From: Actinostola sp. cb2023
Taxonomy: Eukaryota; Cnidaria; Anthozoa; Actiniaria; Actinostolidae
Length of the DNA: 64,000 bases
Reading direction: 5' to 3'
NCBI GenBank assembly: GCA_033675265.1
Contig: JAUJYZ010000118.1
Location: forward strand, 399,501-463,500
Positions 44,506-55,100 of this stretch are shown one piece after another (position 1 is the first letter of the stretch; every line of letters starts with the position of its first letter). Both the position numbers and the translations under genes were made by a program. Under the pieces are notes generated by a model. It searched no databases and was not told the DNA's origin. It saw only the letters and a list, made by a program, of their open reading frames with translations.

Positions 44506-44777
44506 CATCCTCGGGAACCCAGGGGTATATTCTGTCGCTCGTTACTCGTTCCCGAGAAATACCCCTGGGAACGAAGTCTGTTGGAGCTTGTTCCGGAAGT
44601 CAAAATTAAAACGTCCTATCAAACCAGAAATACTTGATACTGATTGGTCGACCATATAAGGTCGACCAATCAGAAACGAAATTTGACTTCCGGAACAAGT
44701 TCCGGCAGAAATCCCAGGGGTATTTCTCTGGGAGCGAGTAACGAGCGACAGAATATACCCCTGGGTTCCCGAGGATG
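44506..44777. mobile_element. MULE-like fold-back MITE (CATCCTCGGGAACCCAGGGG), 9-bp TSD
   Basis: The palindromic element begins CATCCTCGGGAACCCAGGGG and ends in its inverse; the centre is TTGGTCGACCATATAAGGTC. The direct repeat AGACTACAG at 44497-44505 and 44778-44786 is exactly adjacent. The second copy is at 51046-51336. The right duplication overlaps the first bases of the pogo-like MITE at 44784, so this element inserted into that MITE's edge. Confidence 0.82.
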
Positions 44778-44783
44778 AGACTA

Positions 44784-45296
44784 CAGTGGAACCTCGATAT
44801 AACGATGTTCCCGGTAGAACGATCAAAATTCGACAGCCCGGCAAATGTTACAGTAAATGTATGGAGAAAAATCCCGATATAACGATACTCGATATAACGA
44901 TATTCCCGATATAACGATCACAATCTGGCAGCCCAAACGTAAAATTTACCCTGATATAGCGATAAAATAAATAATTGCGCGATGAAAAAGGTAGGTTTAC
45001 ATAACACTACAAAAAAAAAAAGATATGACAATACTAAAATCCTTTAGTTCTCATTGCATAAAGACTGTAACGTGTCTGTTAACAGTTTGTTACGATAGGG
45101 ATTACATCGCCGGTACAGCTATAAGGCACAACGGGGCACCACATGAAAAATCAATTATTAACGATACCCGATATAACGATATTTTTGGGTCTTTTCCCGA
45201 AAAATCGTTATATCGGGAATTCGTTGTAACGATATCCCGATATAACGATCTAATTTGGTCAGTCCCTTGGCACATCGTTATATCGAGGTTCCACTG
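44784..45296. mobile_element. pogo/Tigger-like MITE (CAGTGGAACCTCGATATAAC), TA TSD
   Basis: TIR CAGTGGAACCTCGATATAAC and inverse GTTATATCGAGGTTCCACTG, flanked by TA on each side. The interior has many CGATATAACGA repeats. No transposase. Confidence 0.88.
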
Positions 45297-45650
45297 TATT
45301 AAATATAGAGAAGTAAGAATATGGTAACATGTTGGGGAGAAAAATTTCAACTAACTCCACGATCAACAATGTGGAATATAAAGTCTCCTAATAAATGTGA
45401 GCGAAAGCAATAATGATCAAACTGGCGATGAATACAGCCTGTCTAAAATCACTTCTAAACATTTTATATAATCCCGATATAATTCAACACGAAGTCGATG
45501 AATATACCTGACTGATATGTATCATATAAACGTTTGACTTCTAAGTTCTGTTTAAATACCGGTGCCATCTTTCACAGTGACTTCACACAGTGCAGAGTAT
45601 CATGGGCTCCTGAGAGTATTTAATACAGCGAAGAATCGGTCTCAACTTAC

Positions 45651-45745
45651 CTCGGAATACTTCGTTGATACTCACAGTTGAGTTTCGTAGAGTTAAAATA
45701 GAACTTTCCTCATAAAAACGTGACAAAATTCTGTTGATTCTAATT
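45651..45745 (-). other. Non-coding 5' exon of WS/DGAT copy B (TSS not determined)
   Basis: Donor CCGAG|GTAAGT at 45651 on minus; homologous to 37626 onward. The 5' boundary is an estimate. Confidence 0.6.
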
Positions 45746-45827
45746 CAAACTCGTTGTTCGTTTGCTTTCCTTTGCTGTCAATCGTTGTGACCTCGACCCA
45801 GTACTTTCTCCGATTATTGCCAGCGGA

Positions 45828-45843
45828 AGGTCATTCAAGGTCA
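45828..45843. promoter_or_regulatory. DR4-type nuclear receptor element upstream of WS/DGAT copy B
   Basis: AGGTCATTCAAGGTCA, identical to 37804-37819, with the same GATGACC following. It lies about 180-190 bp from the exon donor in both copies. Confidence 0.5.
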
Positions 45844-46164
45844 GATGACCAAAAATACTTTTTACGAAGGAACTAAAAGACAGGTATCTAAGACTAACGA
45901 AAAATATATCGTTTAAAAACGTGTAAAATAAAATATATTGGATTCAAAATGTTTTATATGATATTGGATTTCGCTGCAATCACTAGGGGTAACGAAGGAA
46001 GCTACCCAGGGGGTAGGGGGACAGTAATTATCACTCTACCCCTACCCCCACGAAAATACATCACAAGGGTATCGATCATATGACAGCTTCACTTGAACTG
46101 AAAGAGAAACTCAAATTTTCCTGTTGATCGAAGGAGTCACAGATCTCGGTGTTTTACAACCCAA

Positions 46165-49100
46165 ATGGGTGCTGTATTTGGCGTCTGTACGGCAGCTTCT
46201 TGTGCTGCTAGCCTTGCTTGTTGTTGCGGTTCTGCAGCTTGTTCGTTGTGCTGCAAGTCATGTCCAAGATGTCGGAATTCAACATCGACAAGAATCGTCT
46301 ACTCGCTGTTTTTACTGTTTGGACTGATAACTTCTTGTATTACTCTTATTCCTGGAGTAAAAGACAAACTTCAGAGCATTCCCTATCTGTGTGAGGTAAG
46401 TATTTGACCGTATTTCCATGACGTTCACGAGCAGTAAATCCAATATATGTGATTGATTGCGTTGCGTCATGAAATATATGGAAGACTAAAAATAGTCCAT
46501 TGCGTAAAGGTTCTGCTGGCCCCGGTTGCACGAAAGGTGAATAGCGCTATCCACCAGATAAGTCCTATCCAACGGATAAATTTTATTGGATAACTGCATC
46601 ATTTTTATCCGTTGGATAAGACTTATCCGGTGGATAGCGCTATTCACCTTTCGTGCAACCGGGGCCTTCGATAAAGCTTCAGTTCTCATAAAAATCCGAT
46701 GGAAAACGTACAATGTAGTTGTAGACAATTGAAAAAGTTAATGTGGTGAATATATTAGTGTGAAAGAAAAATACAATTAACGCTATTTGTACAATATTTG
46801 TATTGTAATATCTAAGCTTTCTTGTAAATCAAAATGTGGAAAAGAGATCTTCATTTGGTTTTCTTTCCCCCCTTCACATAGTCATATAATAACAGCTTTT
46901 GTAGCTGACTGCAGCGATACTCGAAAGGCGAGGTAGATCGTAGCAGGCAGTTGAGTGTTCAATTAGGGGCTATAGCGACGACAAGTTGATAGGGCCAGAC
47001 AATTCTCACAAATGACCGAGGCGAAGCGAAGATGTGATTCGTGAGTCTTGAGTAGCGTATCAAGCTTATTTTAATCCTTTATCAATCTGGATATCAATCA
47101 ATCAGGATAGCATTCAATCGTAAACTGCAATAGTAATAGTATAACAAGAACTAAGCTAAGGTTAACTACAATATTTGACATTCCAATCATTCCATTAAAA
47201 TGAATCAAGTACAATTCGTAAAATAGGCATAGAATAACGTTCTAAAATAGCTAAATGCGATTATAAACAATTATACAAATAAAGCTGAATACTAATACAA
47301 CAATCAATAATGGCGATTCTAGCGTATTCTATAAAGACTTTGAAACAAACTAAAGCCACGAACTACAAGAACTATTAAATGCGGTCTTTAAGTCTTGTGC
47401 ATTACTAAAAACGTACAACTACTAAATAGAGAAAATTATACTCACATATCGGTCCCACAATACTGCCAAAGGTTACCGAAGTATAACAGTTGCACACAAA
47501 CGTTGACGACCAAAACTTTACACAACCGTTCCCAATGAATCTCGAAGTACTACTAAACTAGGAGTGGTATTTGCTACCCAATATCCGAGTTTGGGACGTG
47601 AGTACCGCACATTAGATCATCAGGATATTGTGACGTTAACGGAAACTGTGTGGAACCACAACTAAATTAAACTAACTAAAACAACTATCTAATCAGTATC
47701 TAATCAGTTCTAGGGGAAATAGGCGTAGTGTCCCCCTTACCAAAATTTGATATATATGTATAATTTTTCCATACAAAATGTATACAACACAGTGTGTACA
47801 TTTGTATACATTTTGTATACAAAAGATTATTGAAATGTATACTTTTGGTATGCACAATTTGGGACTCATGTGTATACATTTTGTATACAACACAGTGTGT
47901 ACATTTTGTATACAAAATATATATTTGAAATGTATACTTTTAGTATGCACAATTTGGGACTCATGTGTATACATTTTGTATACAACAGAGTGTATACATT
48001 TTGTATACAAAAGATATGTATACTTTTAGTATGCACAATTTGGGACTCATGTGTATACATTTTGTATACCACAAAGGAATACATTTAATATATACATCAA
48101 ATTTATGTGCGCAAAATGTATACATATAATCTAACAAAATTATGAAATACCATGCCAATACACTGAATGCAAAATAAACCTTGGAATTCCACGGTATTCC
48201 TAAGAATTGATTAATGTCAATTCCAAGCCTACATAGATCAGCCTAGGAATTCCTAGGAATAATTGGGAATTTGTAAGAATATATAAAAAGCTAGAAACCC
48301 TGATTAAAGTTAAAATTTAATGTGAATTAATTTGACATAAAAAAATAGAGTAAAATTACATTGCTTTCACTTGGATTCAATATATCACATCACTTTGAAT
48401 TATTCTGTACTGTGATGTCTGCAGTTCTCTTAGCTTTTTGTTGACCTCTTGACTATAATTGTCTACCACCATAATGACTTTATTGGATTTGTTATGCTTC
48501 ATTCTATTGAAGAAAAACATAAAAGTATTAAAGCATATCATCATAATCTACCAGAGAATATTGTTAGTATGGAAGGAAATTAACAGGAAAGCTAATAACG
48601 ATCAGTGCATATACAGTACATTCAGTAATAACTGAAAGTAGAGAACTGAAATACAATGTAAGAATACTTCTATACATCGTACGTATAGTTTCTTGCTGTG
48701 CATTAAGCTATATAAGTATAATGTAGATTCAGGTAAACCTGACAAATCTCTTTCAGTGAGTATTTAAGCTTATTTCGCTAAACAAACATTGCTGTTGAAC
48801 TTCGATCTATCGATCATTTAAGTTCTGGTTCATTTACGAAATACTACTAATCGGCATTCATATAAACAGAGAGAAACAGTCTTAAAATGTTGTGTTTTAA
48901 GCAAAGTATTTCAACAAAGTATTGTTCATAACACTATATAAGAATATCAGGCCGTTTGGCTTTACATTTGAATGGTTTCATGACATCGAATCTTACCTTG
49001 TGAATTCAGCATAATTTCTTGTATTTCACCGCATGTTTGTGAAGAAAAAACACTCTGCAACACATGTCAATTGTTCCTTGTCGTTCTCCAGGGATTTAGT

Positions 49101-52100
49101 GGAAGAAAAGAGTGATTATTCGACTAATAGTTTCCACTACACGTTTTATGTTCGTTACCTAAGCGAAGAATCACAAAATGGCGGTGGTCACAAGATTCAA
49201 AACTGTGTCAGTAGCCAATCAGAGTGAAGCTCTGCAGGGGATATGTTCCAAATATGGAGCTAGGTACTAGACTCCCTCGGCCATACAAAGTTGCTGTGAA
49301 AATTTTCTAAGTGTCTCGTCAGGAGTATTGCAAACTTTTCAAATTGAAAAATAACAAACTTTAAAGGAAGATTTGAATTCAATCAGCTAAGATGATTCCT
49401 TGAAAATCTGAAATATTTTTTGACTACGGCCATTTTATACCGTATTTTGAAGACTTGTAGCGGGCTTGTATTGTAAAACCAATCAGTTCTCAAAAGTTTT
49501 CTTTTCTTTCTTTGAATTATTCGGTATTCCAATAATAATAATTAATCTACACTGGAATTGTTTGTGATGTACATGATGTATAGTTGATGTATAGTTTCCC
49601 ATTTTCTTCTGTGTACATAAAGTGTACATCAGAATCCAGTGAATCTCTTCACAATCTTTAATTTCTATGATTGCATATTTGATGTATACATCAAATATAC
49701 AAACAACCTGATTGTATATCTATATATGATGTATAGTATATGTATGTTTCTCTATTTGATGTATACATATAGTATACATCTTCTGTATACATATAGTATA
49801 CATCAGAATCTCTTCACAATCTCTAATTTCGCTAATTGTATATTAGATGTATACATCAAATATACAAACAACCTCGTTGTATATCTATTGTATATGATGT
49901 ATAGTTGATGTATGTTTCTCTATTTCTTCTGTATAAGTACATATAGTATACATCAGAATCTCTTCACAATCTCTATTTTTTTCGCTAATTGTATATTAGA
50001 TGTTATAAGCCCACATCAATGCTACAGCTACAGACACACGCTCACTTCATCGCCATAGCGCGCGCTCCTGAAATCAATCGGAAAATAAACTTGTTTTATT
50101 TGAATTTGCAGTGACTATGTTATAAAAGAAATGGTCAATGCTTTAGCTGTGCGTCCATTGAGTTATTGAGCACTTGGGAATTTGGGAGAGCACTTGTGAA
50201 GCTAGGGTTGCTCTTGGCTATGCCTCGAGCAACTCTTACAATACAATACAAACTCTTACTCTTCTCTCATGATCTCCCAAATTCCTGCGTGCTCCATAAC
50301 TCGATGGATGCATGCTAATCGTTGACCATTCCTTAAATGCAAATGCATCAAATCAAATGTTACAACCTTTTTGAAAGTCAAAATGTGCAACTTTTACAAG
50401 TGCACATAAATTTTCGTTCTTACATTATTAAATTGTATGTGAATTAAAAACCTAGCTCATTTGTTATTATTTTCTTTTAGAAAATAAATGGATGTGAGAA
50501 AATTGTGGGATATCTTGCTGTGTACAGGATTGGATTTGCTATGGCAGCTTTTTACTTGCTATTCTGTATTGTCATGTATGGCGTCAGCAATAGTAAAGAC
50601 TGTCGAGCAGGTTTACAGAATGGATTCTGGGCCATAAAGATCCTTCTCTTAATTGGTTTCATTGTTGGTGCTTTCTTTATCCCAGAGGGACAATTCTCAG
50701 AAGGTAATGTGTTCTAACTATGGTCAAACCTCTATTAAGTGGCCCTCTGTTAAGTGGTCACCCTCTATGAAGCAGTTACTTTCGCTCAAATTCCTGGAAA
50801 TCAGACCCCATACTTACTGCAAACTTGACCTTTATTAAGCGGTCAGTTTGCTATGTCCCAAGGGTGACCACTTAATAGAGGTTTGACTGTATATGATGCT
50901 TTTATTAATACATAGAGTACCTACATTTGTATATCAAAGATGATACTAAGGCTAGCAGTGGGGATTAAAGACCTAAATATTGTTTTTTCAAAACTGATTT
51001 AGTTAAAAAAATGATAATTTTTCGATTGCTGACTGCAGTCTTCATCATCCTCGGGAACCCAGGGGTTCGTTACTCATTCGTCGCTCATTACTCGCTCCCA
51101 GAGAAATACCCCTGGGAACGAAGTCTGTTGGAACTTATTCCAGTAGTCAAAATGGTGGCTGTCCTATTCAAATCAGAATATACTTGATACTGATTGGTCG
51201 ACCTTCCCAGGTCGACCAATCAGAAACAAGAGTAATTTTGACTTCCGGAACAAGTTCCAACAGACTTCGTTCCCAGGGGTATTTCTCTGGGAGCGAGTAA
51301 CGAGCGACAGAATATACCCCTGGGTTCCCGAGGATGCAGTCTTCATCAGATCACTTCCTTTCTAAGCACTGCTTGTGGCATGCATGCACCAGTTTGGAAG
51401 GGTTGGCAGAGTTGCACAATACAAAAACATTTTCTCATATGATATATAAAGTTAAGTCTCCATTATTTTAGTATATTGGATAAAATTATAGCCATTTCAG
51501 CCATGTCTGCATAATGGAGGTATGTTTTCATTATAAAATATGGGCAGCAAATTTTGCATTGATACCTACAATCTCCTGCAATATAAACGAGACACCTATG
51601 ATCCCTTCCCCTTCCACAATGTTGATCAGTGATAGTTTGTAATATTTGAGGGAATTTTGAACCCAAACATCAACTTTGGAACGGGGTGAGACTTAAGATT
51701 TCATGGTGGCACATTTTATTTTGCATGGGATTGTCTCTAGACCTAGATATCAAGATAAACAAATGACGTAAAGTAGGTGTTGAAATTTATGACGTGCGAA
51801 CGGATTTGAACTGGAAGTCACGAGAAAGTTTGAACTTACGTACATTATAACGCGTTCAAATATTTATGTAATGAACCAATAAAGCAAACAAATGATATAT
51901 AAGCATTAGTATTACCTTTTGAATCACAACAACTCAACAAGAGCATTGAAAATAACGATCAGTAGAGGTATAAACAGAGGTATGGCCATTGACCCCAAGA
52001 CAAGAGCTATGGTATATTATTTATCCAAACTTCAAGGACTTTCAATTCGAAAAGTGGCGAAAGAGTGTAACGTTTCTAGAGCAACTGTGTGGAGAATTCG

Positions 52101-55100
52101 TAATATGGATATGAACAGGGATAGATCTGTGAATACACGCCTTGAGACAAGAGGAAGACCAAGAAAATTAAGTGTACGTCAAGAAAGGCAACTTAGAAGA
52201 TCTATACAGATACTGAGAGAGCAAGAAGGTAATTTCACGATCAAGAGACTCATGGAAAACGCTTGTATTGCTAGACTAGAGGTTTCAGAGAGTACAATTT
52301 CGCGGTTTTTTAAATAAAGAGGGCTACTATTATTACAAGCTCGAAAGAAAGGTCTATTAACGAAGACAGACATAAAAAAAACGAAGAGTTTTTGCACGTT
52401 ATTAGTTTCGTTGCGATGTGTGGACGCAAGATATAGCATTTTACCTTGACGGAACGGGATTTGCGTACAAGAGAAATCCCTTGGATCAAGCTCTGGCACC
52501 CAAAGCCAGGGTATGGCGCAAGAGATGTGAAGGACTGGATCGTGGTTGTACCGCGAAGGGGCAAAAAACAGGCACTGGTGGCCGTGTTGTGAAGCTGATG
52601 GTAGCTATAAGTTTCGACAAGGGTGTGATCACATGCAAAGCTTATGTTAAGTTGAATGGCCCTTATTTCGCCAAGTTTATTGACGACAACTTTGAGACCA
52701 TGTTTGTCATAGCAGATAAAGGCCAAAGGCGATTATGGCTTCAAGACGGGGATCCAAGTCAAAACTCAGCCATGGCTCGTGCGGCTATGGCCCGTAAACT
52801 GTGAACTTCTCAGTATACCCCCGAGAAGTCCAGACTTTCCTATCGAAAATGTTTTTAAACTTGTTTCAGATGCTTTGCTGGAGCAAGCATAAATCGCAAA
52901 TCAAAAAGGAAACGTACGAAGAATTTCAGGATAGAGTAATAAATCTTCAATCGGTTCCCATAGCAACCATAAATAACATAATTGCATCGATGTCAAAATC
53001 GCTTGAAAGAAATTATAAAAAGAAAAGGACAGCGTTTAAGATATTAGAACTCCTGAAGTATTGTAAACAGCCTATTAGTTAATGTGATTTATTGATAATA
53101 AAAATCATGTGCAATGACTATTTCCTAAGACTACAAGTCTGCGCAAATTTCAGGAATAAACAAACGCCCTATAAATGTGAAGTATTACAATCAAACATGC
53201 ATTTAAAACAATTTACTATCTTGATTATGACTGATTATGACACCTCTATCGCAGTGTCAGGTATAAACATAAAAGTCTTCATGGAAATGACACCGAAAAC
53301 CCCACTCCACCCCTGAATGGGGTGTCCTATGACAATGAACGGATCACCTCCACGGTACACCATGTAAAACATGTAATATTACAGCTCTGCAGAATACGCT
53401 GGGTGCACATTAAAGCCATAAGAAGTGAGCTCTGCACCATTATACCATGATGGGCTTGAAGTTTAGTATTCTTGTGCAAAAGCGCAATATAACGAGCTCA
53501 TTGTGCAACGGTGTACCGTTGACACTAAAAGAGAATATATAACATATTATATCTTATTTACACGGTTCACCGTGGTGTATCGTCGTTTAATATCTTTATA
53601 TTAAGATAAAATCACTGAAAAAGCCTTTCATCTTTATACTGACATATAAATGTCTCAATATACTAGTATATCGAGTTTGTACACTACAAGCATAGTATAT
53701 AATTCTGAGTTTAAAACATGGTGATCCGTCCCGGTGTACCGTTCACAGCACCGACGTCTGCGTTATATCCATGAAAATATGACATTATGCTAATTTTTTC
53801 AAAGAAAACGGATCGCAGCTAATTACATGGGCTTCAGTGAAGAATGAATTCCGCAAAACAAAAATGATGGGATACTGACTTGTTCATCCTGCGGGATTTG
53901 TGAAAAGAAATGAAATGCACGAAATCTTACTCTCATCATCTGTGTCTCAACACGGTCAACTGCACCCCCTCTCACAAAACTGAAGTGCTCATTCGCCGTG
54001 CAGAATATAGGCGAATCCTTCTCAAAGACAATGTCTTGAGCATAATGCGTCTTTGGAGCTGGAAAACGCACCATCTGTCCTCGAGGAGCAATAGGAGATT
54101 GTGCCAAGGGATAATCTGGGCTGACCATCGAAAGTCATTTAAAAAATATGACTTCACAACCTTCAACTCCAACCCAGGCAAAGCTTGTCGTAGCAGGGTT
54201 GCTAAATGTATCATATATCATATTTAATGGATTGAGGATAAAGGTTTTCCCGCAATTCGATGGGCCTGTAATTATGATGTTGCGATATTTCCCTCTTCCT
54301 TGCTCTGCTCTAGCAATAAACGTACAGCTCCTACGAACTCAGGTCCATCGATGTTGTTTCGCGTGAGTATATTTCTCGCGAGCTCCAACCATTTCTTATT
54401 GCAATTGGATACACAATCTCCTTCAAAGGCAACGTTTAGTCGCTCTAAACGACTTTGCTGCGACCGAACCACAAGACTTGGTGCTTCGTTCAATTCCCAT
54501 CCAACTCGGATTGCTTCGTCGACAACCTTTGGACCGCGGTTGGCTATGAACTGAGCGAGGTCTGTTTTTCCTTGACTTTGTTGTTCTTGGGCCAACGCTA
54601 AAAGTTCGAGACGGGACTTGATTCCTTTGCTTACAACTATTTGCGAAACTTCGTAAACACTCAATTGACGTCTTCTGCTTTTCCTCTGGCACTTCGTTCT
54701 CTTGTGCGACTCCTCGCTCCTCTGCGCCGTGCTTCAGTTGCTCGCGTGGTTTGGGGAGGTCGAGCATTGGTAAGATCAGGATGGCCTTCTGACTGAATAT
54801 ACTCCGAATCTTCTTTCGTGGTGTAACTCCATGCAGAGTAATAATTCTCATGACGATTAGAGAAGTTTACATGCACACCGTGCTTCTCTTGAAGAACACT
54901 CCTAACTCTCCTCCACCTGTGCCGTTCAAACAACTTGACGCCCATATGATAGTGAAATCCTGACTCTATATGGTTTTCTTTGGCACAAACCCATTGTAAT
55001 ATCTGCACATTACAAGTCGAAAATGCATCTTCAACTATGGTGACAAAACTCTCCCTGGTTGGGAATATATCGGCATTGACTTGACTGTATGTTATTAAAT

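Noticed and set aside
47693..48158. Tyr/His/Ile-rich ORFs on both strands
   Set aside because: Same GTATAC tandem array read in different frames and strands; palindromic repeats give similar peptides both ways.
51907..51915. TAGTATTAC, identical to the nick-site nonanucleotide of circular ssDNA viruses
   Set aside because: It has no flanking stem, lies at the far side of the composite element before the transposase, and a 9-mer is expected about once per 2-4 windows of this size by chance.
54423..54851. 142-aa Arg/Lys/Ser-rich minus-strand ORF overlapping the Rep remnant
   Set aside because: Out of frame with the HUH and helicase motifs; no domain of its own.
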